DNA from: Amycolatopsis echigonensis
GTDB lineage: Bacteria; Actinomycetota; Actinomycetes; Mycobacteriales; Pseudonocardiaceae
Length of the DNA: 64,000 nucleotides
Assembly (NCBI RefSeq): GCF_014174495.1
Contig: NZ_JACJHR010000004.1
Coordinates: forward strand, 124,001 to 188,000
Direction: 5' to 3'
Part shown: positions 27,780 to 36,925 of the stretch, in pieces
Position numbering within the stretch: the first letter of the stretch is position 1
Layout of the letters: every line of letters starts with the position of its first letter
Position numbers and translations under genes: made by a program
Notes under the pieces: model-generated
Databases searched by the model: none
What the model was told of the DNA's origin: nothing
The model's input: only the letters and a program-made list of their open reading frames with translations

Positions 27780-28022
27780 GGCAGCCGGATCACGTTGCCA
27801 CTGCCCGACTTGTCCGGCGTCGGCAGCCACGGAAAGGAGTTCGCCGCCGAGGTTCGACGATTGGTGCTTGTGCCGCTGTGCGTCCCGGTAAAGGTCGTCA
27901 TGTTGGTCACCCCTCCGGGACAGGGCAACGACCTGGACAACCTGGCTCTCACGGCGCTTCCGACGGTGCAGCGTACGTTCCCCTCCTCGGCGATCATGAC
28001 CTACGAGGACATAGAACGATGA
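27780..28022 (+). pseudogene. Short gene fragment with a RusA-like DLDNLA motif
   Basis: After an in-frame stop at 27777 the frame reads without an ATG start: LPDLSGVGSHGKEFAAEVRR, VKVVMLVTPPGQGNDLDNLAL, then ALPTVQRTFPSSAIMTYEDIER and a stop. The DLDNLA sequence after a beta strand resembles the metal-binding aspartates of RusA-type Holliday junction resolvases, but the fragment (about 80 codons) is too short and lacks the downstream lysine and aspartate. It overlaps the end of the convergent CoiA-like gene by 22 bases. It is probably a truncated gene; the RusA link is weak. Confidence 0.3.
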
Positions 28023-28642
28023 CACGTCTGAAGGCATTGCAGCAGTTTGGTCCGATCCGCCGGAGCGGTAAGTCGCCCCAGGTTTCGCGGGCGGTGTGGG
28101 AGCTGGGCGGCGGGCAGCGAGAACAGTGCTTTGGTGAGGTTCTTGGCGTCGGAGTTCTCGGGGATCCACCAGCAGACGGTCTTGCCGGCGGCTTGGCGCG
28201 ATCGCGTTCGGCGCTCGAAGTCGGTGGAGCGAAGCTGGACTTCAAGGCAGTAGCCGGGTTCGTGGACGTAGACGTCGGCGTGGGTGGACGGGTGTTCGGG
28301 CGTGGCGGTGTAGCCGAGTTGCCGGGCGATCCGTGTCAGCCGCGTCTGCGTCCACTCGTGTTGCGGAGAAACCGGGCCGCCTCCGCGATCGTGGTCTGGC
28401 CAGTGGCCGCAGGAGCGGTCTACGGACTTGAACCGGAAGAAGCGCGGGTTGCGTCTGTTGTGCAGGTTCTCGCACGAGAGAAGTTCGACCTCGCAACCAG
28501 GTTCGAGACATGCCAACGGCGGACGCGGGGACTGCCGGACGACGGCCCAGTCCTCCGGGTCGCCGACCCATAGAGGCGACGATCGTGGCTGGTGCCGGAG
28601 CTGAGCATGTCGCTTGCGCTGCGGATGGCGGCACGGGTCCAT
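28001..28642 (-). CDS. CoiA-like nuclease family protein
   Basis: The 213-residue protein starts MDPCRHPQRKRHAQLRHQP. The N-terminal part has a CxxxxC-type pair (LACLEPGCEVELLS) and NRRNPRFFRFKSVDRSCGHW. The C-terminal half carries the CoiA/PD-(D/E)xK-like core: PQHEWTQTRLTRIARQLGY, STHADVYVHEPGYCLEVQLR, and RTRSRQAAGKTVCWWIPE. CoiA promotes recombination after DNA uptake in Firmicutes; actinobacterial relatives are uncharacterised and often lie in mobile regions. After LFSLPAA the sequence (QLPHRPRNLGRLTAPADR) looks scrambled, so the C-terminus may be frameshifted. ATG 28642 is used because the homologous region starts there; an upstream ATG at 28744 adds 34 unconvincing residues. Confidence 0.65.
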   Translation of the reverse strand: MDPCRHPQRKRHAQLRHQPRSSPLWVGDPEDWAVVRQSPRPPLACLEPGCEVELLSCENLHNRRNPRFFRFKSVDRSCGHWPDHDRGGGPVSPQHEWTQTRLTRIARQLGYTATPEHPSTHADVYVHEPGYCLEVQLRSTDFERRTRSRQAAGKTVCWWIPENSDAKNLTKALFSLPAAQLPHRPRNLGRLTAPADRTKLLQCLQTCHRSMSS

Positions 28643-28880
28643 ACCTCCGTTATCCCACAATCGACGAACCCAACTGCTTTTCGTAATCGCTTGATCTCTC
28701 TGAGTAGCTTTCAGGCCCGCGGAGATACGCTGCATTGATCGCAAGGTGTCGCGCGTCGGCGCTCGAGATGCCGAGGCGGCGAAGTGTGTCTCGATTTCGG
28801 ACAGTTCCTTGACACCGTGTTCTGGTTGGCTGTCCGGGTTAAGCTTGACCAGGCCTTCGTCAATGGTGAAGGGGGCGCCG

Positions 28881-30692
28881 ATGCACCGGAATGGGCAGGC
28901 AGCCGGGCTGCGCGGCGAGCGGGAGCGGCTGCTCGACGGGGCGCTGGACGACCATGCTGACTCGTCGTTCCGTCAGGAGATCATGTCTTCCTGGCAGCGG
29001 TGCAAGCTGGTCGGGGTGCGTCCGACCAGCGAGGAGGTGCCCTATCAGGCCGAGTTCGAGCGGCCGAACCGGTTGCTGCGCGCGGCGGGGCCGGTGATCG
29101 ACCGGCTTGCCGAGCAGCTGGAGGACGGGCCGGTGTCGATTCTGCTGGCGGACTCGGAAGCGCAGATCGTCGAGCGCCGCGCCGGGAGGCGGGAGCTTGC
29201 GGACGCGCTCGACAAGGCGCTGGTCTCTCCGGGTTTTCTCTACGCTGAGGAGTTCACGGGCACGAACGGGATCGGCACCGCGCTCGAGGCGGCGACGCCG
29301 TTCATGGTCTCGGGGGCCGAGCATTTCCGGGAGAATCTGCAGGAGTTCACCTGCGTCGGATCGCCGCTGAAGCATCCCATCACCGGGAAGGTCGAGGGCG
29401 TTCTGGACGTCACCTGCCGGGTAGGGGACACGCACGGGGTGATGAAGCCGCTGGTGCTCGCCGCGGTGCGGGAGATCGAGTCGAGGATGTACGCGGACGC
29501 TTCGCGCCGTGAGCAGCTGCTGCTCGAACACTTCCTGCGGGCCAATCGCCGGGCGACCTCGGCAGTGCTGTCGCTCAACGAGGACGTGGTGGTCGCGAAC
29601 ACGGCCGCGTCGGCTTTGGTGGATTTGTCGGATCAGGCTGTGCTGTGGGAGTGGGCGTGCCGGGTTCTCGGAGCGCGCGACGAGTACACGGGCGAGGTCC
29701 AGTTGGCCGGTGACGTGGTCGCGCTTGCGCGGGCCACTCGGGTCGGGGAGAAGGGCGCGCCGGCGGGAGTGCTGGTGGAGATCCGTCCTCAGTCGGTGGC
29801 GGACGGCCGGGCGACGACCGCCCGGCGGTCGCCGGGCCGGAAGCGGGCTCCGGTGGATGGCCAGTTGCCGGGCCGCAGCGTCGCGATGCGGCGGCTGCGC
29901 GACGACCTTGCGGCGGCAATGGGCGAAGAACGACCGCTGCTGGTGTGCGGCGAGCCCGGCTCGGGAAAGCTGCATGTCGCTCAGCATCTGCATCAACGTC
30001 GCGCGGATCGCGACCAGCTCACCGTTCTCGACGCGGTGGTCGCGCCGGACGATCCGGGCGGCTGGCTCGCCCGGGTGCGCCAGGTGCTCGCCGACGGCGG
30101 CACGCTGGTGCTCCGGCACCTCGATCGGCTCGAGCCGGGGCTGGTCGATCGGATGGCGGCGGTCGTCGACGACGCTCCGCCGGGCAGGGTGATCGCCACG
30201 GCCCGCTGCCGGGGCGGTTCGGATCCTTCCGGACGCCTGCTGGACCACTTTCCCTTCTCGCTCACGGTCCCGCCGCTGCGGTACCGGTCGGAGGACATCG
30301 CGGATCTCGCGCCGGTGCTGCTGGCCGCGCATACGGGCCAACGGCCGGTTCCGCGGCTGCTGCCGGGCACGGTCCGTGCGCTCGAGGCGCTGGATTGGCC
30401 TGGCAACGTCCGCGAACTGGAGGCGGTGCTGGCGACGGCGGTGCGCCGCTGCCTGGGGTCGGACATCAGCCAGGAGCATCTGCCTCCGGAATATCGCTCC
30501 GGCACCCGGGCTGGCGCCGCGTCTTTGGAGCGCGCCGAACGGGCCGTGGTGCTGGAGGCGCTGGTCGAGACCCGCGGGAACAAACTCGCCGCGGCCGAGC
30601 GGCTCGGGATCGCCCGGTCGACGCTGTACCGGAAGATGCGCACGCTGGGGATCGACGAGAAGCACCTGCCGGGCGCGGCGCGGCCGCGCTGA
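28881..30692 (+). CDS. GAF/Fis transcriptional activator with degenerate AAA+ domain (AcoR/DhaR type)
   Basis: The protein has 603 residues. The N-terminal region (SFRQEIMSSWQRCKLVGV) and a GAF-type sensor (about 70-210; EEFTGTNGIGTALE, VGSPLKHPITGKVEGVLDVT) are followed by an AAA+ segment (about 330-520). That segment retains a Walker A-like GEPGSGKL and WPGNVRELEAVL. It lacks the GAFTGA loop, and its Walker B (GTLVLRHLDRL) is degenerate. A Fis-type HTH ends the protein (AAERLGIARSTLYRKMRTLGI). Actinobacteria generally lack sigma-54, so it probably activates by another route. ATG 28881 follows GGGGG at 7-11 bases; ATG 28863 is an alternative. It is convergent with the Baeyer-Villiger operon, its likely target. 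Confidence 0.8.
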   Translation: MHRNGQAAGLRGERERLLDGALDDHADSSFRQEIMSSWQRCKLVGVRPTSEEVPYQAEFERPNRLLRAAGPVIDRLAEQLEDGPVSILLADSEAQIVERRAGRRELADALDKALVSPGFLYAEEFTGTNGIGTALEAATPFMVSGAEHFRENLQEFTCVGSPLKHPITGKVEGVLDVTCRVGDTHGVMKPLVLAAVREIESRMYADASRREQLLLEHFLRANRRATSAVLSLNEDVVVANTAASALVDLSDQAVLWEWACRVLGARDEYTGEVQLAGDVVALARATRVGEKGAPAGVLVEIRPQSVADGRATTARRSPGRKRAPVDGQLPGRSVAMRRLRDDLAAAMGEERPLLVCGEPGSGKLHVAQHLHQRRADRDQLTVLDAVVAPDDPGGWLARVRQVLADGGTLVLRHLDRLEPGLVDRMAAVVDDAPPGRVIATARCRGGSDPSGRLLDHFPFSLTVPPLRYRSEDIADLAPVLLAAHTGQRPVPRLLPGTVRALEALDWPGNVRELEAVLATAVRRCLGSDISQEHLPPEYRSGTRAGAASLERAERAVVLEALVETRGNKLAAAERLGIARSTLYRKMRTLGIDEKHLPGAARPR

Positions 30693-30697
30693 CGACC

Positions 30698-30730
30698 AGA
30701 ACGGCCCGGACGGAATGTCCGGGCCGTTCT
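30698..30730. terminator. Bidirectional terminator hairpin
   Basis: AGAACGGCCCGGAC (30698-30711) pairs perfectly with 30717-30730 across a GGAAT loop. It lies six bases after the activator stop and nine bases before the end of the convergent monooxygenase gene, so it can serve both transcripts. Confidence 0.75.
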
Positions 30731-30739
30731 CGTAGCGGA

Positions 30740-32362
30740 TCAGCTGAAGTCGTATTCGCGGTATCCGGCGTCCTTCACCTCGGTCCACTTGCCGAAGTAG
30801 GCGGGAACGCCGCCGGAGTAGTTCAGCATCTGCGCGGGCTTGCCGGGGACGTTGGCGCCCCAGTACCACGACCGGGCCTTGGGGAACAGCGATCCTTCGA
30901 ACAGTTCGTCCACGTGCGCGCCCCAGTCCTTTTCGGCGTCGTAGGCCGATTCGAAGCGGGTGTGCCCGTTTTCCCGGACGTGTTCGAGGAACTCGACCAC
31001 GACGTCGCCCTGGTATTCGGCGGAGGTGGGGCCGTTGCAGAAGCCGGACGGGCTCTGCGGTCCGTAGAGGAACAGCAGGTTCGGGAACCCGGCGGTGGAC
31101 AGGCCCATGAAGGTGTCGACCCGGTTCGCCCACTTCTCCTGCAGCCGCTCGCCGTTCGCCCCGCGGATGTCGATCGCGAGGATGCCGCCGCGGTTGTTGT
31201 CGAAGCCGGTGGCCAGTGCGATGACGTCGCACTCGATCAGCCCGTTCTTCGTCACCACGCCCGTCGGAGTGACTTCGAGGACGGGTTCGGCGTTCTGGTC
31301 GACCAGCCGGACGTTGTCCTGGTTGAACACGTCGAAGTAGTTCTGTTCCAGGGCGGGGCGTTTGACGCCGAACGGGTGCGGCGGCTCGGCCGGGGCGAGG
31401 AGTTCGGCGGTGGCCGGGTCGTGCACGCGGCCGTGGACCTTTTCCCGCCAGAAGTCGTAGAAGGTCCGATTCGCCTCTTCGTCGGCGAGCAGGTCCTGGT
31501 ACATGCCCAGCCACAGCGGGAAGCCGCCGTCGGCCCAGAACTTCTCGTAGGTGGCGCGGCGTTCGCCGGGGGAGACCTCGGAGGCGTTCGCGGGCATGAA
31601 GTCGAAGTCGAATCCGGCGAAGGCCTCGTACCGGGTCGTGAATCGTTCCGGGAGATCAGTGCGGATCTCGTCGTTGTCGGTGCGGTCGAGCTGGCGTTGC
31701 CGCATGGGCAGCGCGAGGTTCGGGGTGCGCTGGAAGACCGTGACCTCCGCGGCGTCGCGGGCGGCTTCCTGGACGACCTGGACGCCGCTGGCTCCGGTGC
31801 CGATGACCACGACCCGTTTGCCTGTCATGTCGAGACCCTCCTGCGGCCAGCGCGCAGTGTGGTGGCATTCACCGGCGAAGGTGTCCAGGCCGGGGATGTT
31901 CGGGTAGAGGGGTTTCGCGCCGAAGCCGGTGGCGATGATGACGTTGCGTGCCTTCTGCTGCTTGCCGTCGGAGGAGTGCACCGTCCATTCGCGACGGTCC
32001 TCGTCCCATTCGGCGCGGTCGGCGAAGGTGTTGAATTCGATGTCGCGGGTGAGGTTGAGCTTGCGGTTGATGTGGTCGAAGTAGTCGCGGACGCCGGCGT
32101 AGTCCGGGTACCGTTCGGTGAAGTCGTAGTCCTTCCAGAGTCCCTTGTGGGAGAACTGGTAGATGTGGCCGACGGTGTCGGTGCGGGCGCCGGGGTAGCA
32201 GTTCCACCACCAGATGCCGCCGAGGCCGCCGGCGGCGTCCCAGACCTTGACGGTGAAACCGAGGTCTCGCAGCCGGTCGAGCTGGTAGAGGCCGGAGAAT
32301 CCGCCTCCCACGACCAATACGTCGAGTAGATCGGTCCGGGCGGGCGACTTCGCTGTCGTCAT
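30740..32362 (-). CDS. Baeyer-Villiger monooxygenase (CHMO/CPDMO type)
   Basis: This 540-residue type I flavoprotein monooxygenase has an FAD Rossmann motif (VVGGGFSGLY, residues 18-27). The family fingerprint FxGxxxHxxxWP is intact as FAGECHHTARWP (162-173). A second Rossmann motif for NADPH follows (VVVIGTGASGVQ, 184-195). It inserts one oxygen next to a ketone carbonyl, giving an ester or lactone, using FAD and NADPH in the cytoplasm. Length and the GGIWWWNCYPGARTD loop fit cyclohexanone/cyclopentadecanone monooxygenases. It is the last gene of a four-gene operon (lactonase, nitronate monooxygenase, crotonase, this). AAAGGAGAG lies 5 bases before the ATG. The lactonase in the same operon would open its product. 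The natural ketone is unknown. Confidence 0.9.
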   Translation of the reverse strand: MTTAKSPARTDLLDVLVVGGGFSGLYQLDRLRDLGFTVKVWDAAGGLGGIWWWNCYPGARTDTVGHIYQFSHKGLWKDYDFTERYPDYAGVRDYFDHINRKLNLTRDIEFNTFADRAEWDEDRREWTVHSSDGKQQKARNVIIATGFGAKPLYPNIPGLDTFAGECHHTARWPQEGLDMTGKRVVVIGTGASGVQVVQEAARDAAEVTVFQRTPNLALPMRQRQLDRTDNDEIRTDLPERFTTRYEAFAGFDFDFMPANASEVSPGERRATYEKFWADGGFPLWLGMYQDLLADEEANRTFYDFWREKVHGRVHDPATAELLAPAEPPHPFGVKRPALEQNYFDVFNQDNVRLVDQNAEPVLEVTPTGVVTKNGLIECDVIALATGFDNNRGGILAIDIRGANGERLQEKWANRVDTFMGLSTAGFPNLLFLYGPQSPSGFCNGPTSAEYQGDVVVEFLEHVRENGHTRFESAYDAEKDWGAHVDELFEGSLFPKARSWYWGANVPGKPAQMLNYSGGVPAYFGKWTEVKDAGYREYDFS

Positions 32363-32390
32363 TGCACTCTCCTTTGTGGATCGAGACTGT

Positions 32391-33272
32391 TCAGTGCGGT
32401 TGGGTCCACTCGTCGTAGAACGGCGGAAGATCTGTCGAGGCGCGGGTTGTGAAGGCCGGCGGGCGTTTCTCGCGGAACGCGGCGACGCCTTCGGCTCCGT
32501 CGGCGATGCTCGTGTAGAACATCGCCAGCGAGTCGATCCGGTGGGCGTCCGCTGGGTTGGGCATGGCCGAGTTGCGGTACATCATCTGGCGCGTCAGGGC
32601 AGTGCCGACGGCTGAGCGGTCGCGGGTCCAGCGGTCGGCGAGTGCGCGCGCCGCGGGGATCAGGTCGCCGGGTTCGTGCACGGAGCGGGCGAGCCCGTGC
32701 CCGACGGTCTGGTCCGCGGTCAGGATTTCCGCCGAGTAGACGAGATCCAGCGCGGCGGGCATGCCGACGATCCGCGGGAGGAACCACGTCGAGGCCGCTT
32801 CAGGCGTGATGCCCAGCCGGCCGAACACCAGGCCGAAACGGGCGTCGGCGGACACCAGCCGGGCATCCATCGCGAGCGTCATCGTCGCTCCGATCCCCAC
32901 CGCCGCACCGTTGATCGCGGCGATGACCGGTTTGCGGCACGCGTGCACGGCGAGCGTGACCCGGCCGCCGGTGTCGCGGACCCGGCGCAGCGCGGGATCG
33001 GACAGGTCGGCGAGGTCGGAGATCGTCGGGCTCCGGGTTTCGTCGAGGCCGAAGACATTGCCCGGGCTGGTGAGGTCCATCCCGGCGCAGAACGCGCGTC
33101 CGGCCCCGGTGACGATGACCGCCCGCACGTCGTCGCGGTCGTTGATTTCGGTGAAGGTGGCTTCGAGTTCGTCGGCCATCTCCACGGTGAAGGCGTTGAG
33201 CTGATCGGGCCGGTCCAGGGTGACGGTGAGGATGCCGTCGTCGACGTCGTGTCGCACAGTGTGCGGTTGCAC
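32391..33272 (-). CDS. Enoyl-CoA hydratase/isomerase family protein
   Basis: This crotonase-fold protein has 293 residues. The oxyanion-hole strands AFCAGMDLTSPG and NGAAVGIGATMTLAMD are present. The first hydratase glutamate is replaced (GIGAT), while the second position is kept in GITPEAASTWFL. That pattern is more typical of isomerases, or of C-C hydrolases in ring cleavage, than of true hydratases. GTG 33272 has AAGGAGAA directly upstream, and the frame before it is the neighbouring gene's antisense. It sits 14 bases after the nitronate monooxygenase gene and 28 bases before the monooxygenase gene, within one operon. The exact reaction is not assigned. Confidence 0.8.
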   Translation of the reverse strand: MQPHTVRHDVDDGILTVTLDRPDQLNAFTVEMADELEATFTEINDRDDVRAVIVTGAGRAFCAGMDLTSPGNVFGLDETRSPTISDLADLSDPALRRVRDTGGRVTLAVHACRKPVIAAINGAAVGIGATMTLAMDARLVSADARFGLVFGRLGITPEAASTWFLPRIVGMPAALDLVYSAEILTADQTVGHGLARSVHEPGDLIPAARALADRWTRDRSAVGTALTRQMMYRNSAMPNPADAHRIDSLAMFYTSIADGAEGVAAFREKRPPAFTTRASTDLPPFYDEWTQPH

Positions 33273-33286
33273 TGGTTCTCCTTGGG

Positions 33287-34264
<978 letters not shown>

Positions 34265-35164
34265 TCACGGCATCCCGGCGTGCGGAACGTCCACCCGGAC
34301 CGCGTGGACTTGTCCTTCGCGTGCGGCGGACCGGGCCGCTTCGTCGAAGTCGGGTGCGACGCAGAGGAACAGCGTCTTTCCGTCGTCGCCGCCGAGCCCG
34401 ACCGCGAACACGCCGTTGGGCGCGGTGCTGACCTCGTCGAGGATCTCGCCGCCTTCGGCGATGCGCACGGCCCGCTGGTGCGCGCAGTCGGCGACCCAGA
34501 TCGCTCCCTCGGCGTCCATGGTCAGTCCGTCGGGAACGATCGTGGCTCCCTCGATCCGCTTTTCCCACTTGGGCTCTTCGCCCGGGTCGCCGTAGGCGGC
34601 GAAGTCGCGGCGCGGGCCGAGGGTGCCGTCGGCGCGGATGTCGAACGCGGACACCCGGTTGCCGAAGAGTTCGTTCACGATCAGCGTTGTGCCGTCCGGC
34701 GAAATGACCATGCCGTTCGGAAAGGACAGTCCTTCGGCGACCGTCCGCGAGGTGCCGTCGGTGTCGACGAGGATCACGGAGGCGAATTCGTGGTCGGCTC
34801 CGCCCATCAGGTCGAAGCCGAAATGCCCGACGTAGGCTTGTCCGTTCTTCGCGACCACCATGTCGTTCGCGTGGCCGGTGCAGTGCGCCGAGATGTCGGC
34901 GTGCTCGACCAATGTGCCGTCGGGCTCCTGTCGCAGGACTTTGCGGTCCTTCATGGACACGACCAGCATCCGGCCGTCGGGCAGCCAGCCCAGCCCTGAG
35001 GGCTGCTGGTCCACGACCGCGACCTGGTCGATGCTGCCGTCGGGGTTCACGGCGTTGACCGTGTACGTGTAAAAGTCGACGAAATAGAGCCTGCCTTCGT
35101 GCCAGCGCGGCCCCTCGGTGTAGGTGAAGCCCTTGGCTATCACCGTCGTATCCCGTTGTGCCAT
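34265..35164 (-). CDS. SMP-30/gluconolactonase-family lactonase
   Basis: The 299-residue six-bladed beta-propeller has FTYTEGPRWHEGRLYFVDF at the N-terminus, with the metal-binding Glu. Further motifs are QPSGLGWLPDGRMLVVSM, GHANDMVVAKNGQAYVG (metal Asn/Asp), GLSFPNGMVISPDG and VPDGLTMDAEGAIWVADC. Family members hydrolyse lactones with a divalent metal. As first gene of the operon containing a Baeyer-Villiger monooxygenase, it is the obvious candidate for opening the lactone formed by that enzyme. ATG 35164 is chosen over an upstream start (35464) because the propeller begins there and GAAGGAG lies 8-14 bases upstream. The stop abuts the next gene's ATG. Confidence 0.85.
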   Translation of the reverse strand: MAQRDTTVIAKGFTYTEGPRWHEGRLYFVDFYTYTVNAVNPDGSIDQVAVVDQQPSGLGWLPDGRMLVVSMKDRKVLRQEPDGTLVEHADISAHCTGHANDMVVAKNGQAYVGHFGFDLMGGADHEFASVILVDTDGTSRTVAEGLSFPNGMVISPDGTTLIVNELFGNRVSAFDIRADGTLGPRRDFAAYGDPGEEPKWEKRIEGATIVPDGLTMDAEGAIWVADCAHQRAVRIAEGGEILDEVSTAPNGVFAVGLGGDDGKTLFLCVAPDFDEAARSAAREGQVHAVRVDVPHAGMP

Positions 35165-35228
35165 CGGCGATCGCTCCTTCGGTGCGGTCCGGAAGTGACT
35201 GCCGACACTGTCGGCTGCGATCGGGGCC

Positions 35229-35294
35229 GGGAACTGTCCTGTTTCGCTACATCCGCGGGAATCGGTTGCACCGTCGCGAAATGGGACAGTTCCC
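35229..35294. promoter_or_regulatory. Long inverted repeat in the divergent lactonase/CoA-ligase promoter
   Basis: A 19-base arm at 35229-35247 (GGGAACTGTCCTGTTTCGC) matches the complement of 35276-35294 at 17 of 19 positions, with a 28-base spacer. The site lies between the starts of the lactonase operon (35164, minus) and the CoA ligase (35343, plus). It is a strong candidate binding site for the regulator of this cluster, most likely the GAF/Fis activator at 28881. Confidence 0.65.
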
Positions 35295-35342
35295 GCCGCC
35301 GCGAGCGACGATTCTGATGGCCCGACAACGGAAGGAGCGCGG

Positions 35343-36908
35343 GTGTTCGGAACGATGATGGACCGCCCTTTGCTCGTCAGCTCGCTGCTGCACCGGGCGG
35401 AACGGGTCTTCGGGGATCGCGTGAACGTCAGCTGTGAAAGCGGGGCGGTCCGCCGCGAGTTCACCTACCGCGACCTCGGGTCGTCGGCCCGCCGGCTCGC
35501 GGCCGCGCTGCGGAGCCTCGGCGTGCGGGAGGGGAGCCGGGTCGGTTCCCTCGCCTGGAACAGCGACCGGCATTTGGCCGCGTATTTCGCGGTGCCGGGC
35601 ATCGGCGCCGCGTTGCACACGATCAACCAGCGGATGCCGGCCGAGCACATCGTCTACTCGGTCAACACCGCCGAAGACGAAGCCCTGCTTGTCGAGGCGG
35701 ACCTGCTGCCGCTCGCGCGGGACATCCTGCCCGCGATGCCGACCGTGCGGCACGTCGTCGTGCTCGGGGAGGCCGACGCCGACCTCCCCGGGGTGCGGAC
35801 CTGGTCCTTCGACACGCTGGTCGCGGAAGCCGCTGAGCTGAACGAGTTCCCGGAGTTCGACGAACGCACCGCGGCGTCGATCTGCTTCACCTCGGGCACC
35901 ACCGGCAAGCCGAAGGGCGTCGTCTACACCCACCGCAGCACCGTCCTGCACGCGCTCGCGATCTCGACTGTCGGCGGCGTCGAGGTCTCCGGGGACCGGG
36001 CGTATCTGCTCGCGTGCCAGATGTCGCATGTGAACAGCTGGGGCGTGCCCCACGCCGGCCCGTTGCAGGGCGCGCGCCTCGTCCTTCCCGGTCCGCATCC
36101 GACCCCGGCCGAATTCCTCCGGCTCATCTCCAGCCAGGCACCGGATGTTCTCGTGGGCGCGCCCGCGGTCGCGGCGCTGATCCGGGACGAGTACCGCGCG
36201 CGGCCGCAGGCCTACGACCTGTCGTCGCTGAAGACGTTGTGGATGGGCGGGCAGACCCCGCCCGCAGCCCTGGCTGCCTGGTGGGCGGAACACGGCGTCG
36301 CGACCGGAAACGGGTGGGGGATGACCGAAACCTCGCCGATGGGCACCTACTGCGCCGGTCCCGGGCATCAAGGCCCGCCGTTGCCGCTGTTCGAGATCCG
36401 GGTGGTCGACGACCAGGGGCGGGAACTGCCGTGGGACGGCCGGTCCGCCGGCGAACTCGAAGCCCGTGCACCGTGGGTGACCGGCAGCTATCTCGGAGCC
36501 ACCGGTCCGTCGGAATCTTTCCGCGACGGCTGGCTGCGCACCGGCGACGCCGCGGTCATCGCGCCGGACGGCGCGTTGCGGATCAAGGACCGGTTCAAGG
36601 ACCTGATCAAGAGCGGCGGCGAGTGGATCTCCTCTGTCGAACTCGAGAACCACCTCATGCTGCATCCGGCTGTCCGCGAGGCTGCAGTGATCGGAATCCC
36701 GCACGAGAAATGGCAGGAGCGGCCGGTCGCGTGGATCGTGGCCTCCGCAGAAGTCGCCGACGACGTCCTGCGCGAGTACGTGACGGCGAAATTCCCTCGG
36801 TACTGGGCACCGGACGCATTTGTGCGCGTCGAGGCGATCCCGAAGACCTCGGTCGGGAAACTCGACAAGGCGGGCATGCGCGAGCGGCAGATCGCTGCAC
36901 CGCGCTGA
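35343..36908 (+). CDS. Fatty-acyl-type CoA ligase
   Basis: The protein has 521 residues of the acyl-adenylate family. Signatures are ASICFTSGTTGKPKGVVYTH (P-loop, about 175-195), GWGMTETSP, DGWLRTGDAA and the C-terminal lysine in TSVGKLDKAGM. It uses ATP and CoA to make acyl-CoA thioesters via an adenylate. The closest general type is the medium/long-chain ligase group (AlkK-like) that starts TINQRMPAEHIVYSVNTAED. GTG 35343 has GGAAGGAG about 5 bases before it. It shares the divergent promoter with the lactonase operon and precedes an acyl-CoA dehydrogenase gene by 17 bases. It could activate the hydroxy acid made by monooxygenase and lactonase. Confidence 0.85.
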   Translation: MFGTMMDRPLLVSSLLHRAERVFGDRVNVSCESGAVRREFTYRDLGSSARRLAAALRSLGVREGSRVGSLAWNSDRHLAAYFAVPGIGAALHTINQRMPAEHIVYSVNTAEDEALLVEADLLPLARDILPAMPTVRHVVVLGEADADLPGVRTWSFDTLVAEAAELNEFPEFDERTAASICFTSGTTGKPKGVVYTHRSTVLHALAISTVGGVEVSGDRAYLLACQMSHVNSWGVPHAGPLQGARLVLPGPHPTPAEFLRLISSQAPDVLVGAPAVAALIRDEYRARPQAYDLSSLKTLWMGGQTPPAALAAWWAEHGVATGNGWGMTETSPMGTYCAGPGHQGPPLPLFEIRVVDDQGRELPWDGRSAGELEARAPWVTGSYLGATGPSESFRDGWLRTGDAAVIAPDGALRIKDRFKDLIKSGGEWISSVELENHLMLHPAVREAAVIGIPHEKWQERPVAWIVASAEVADDVLREYVTAKFPRYWAPDAFVRVEAIPKTSVGKLDKAGMRERQIAAPR

Positions 36909-36925
36909 TATCTCGAAAGGTTCCG

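Noticed and set aside
35165..35342. Sigma-54 promoter before the lactonase operon
   Set aside because: No TGGCAC-N5-TTGCA-type element is present, and the candidate activator lacks GAFTGA.
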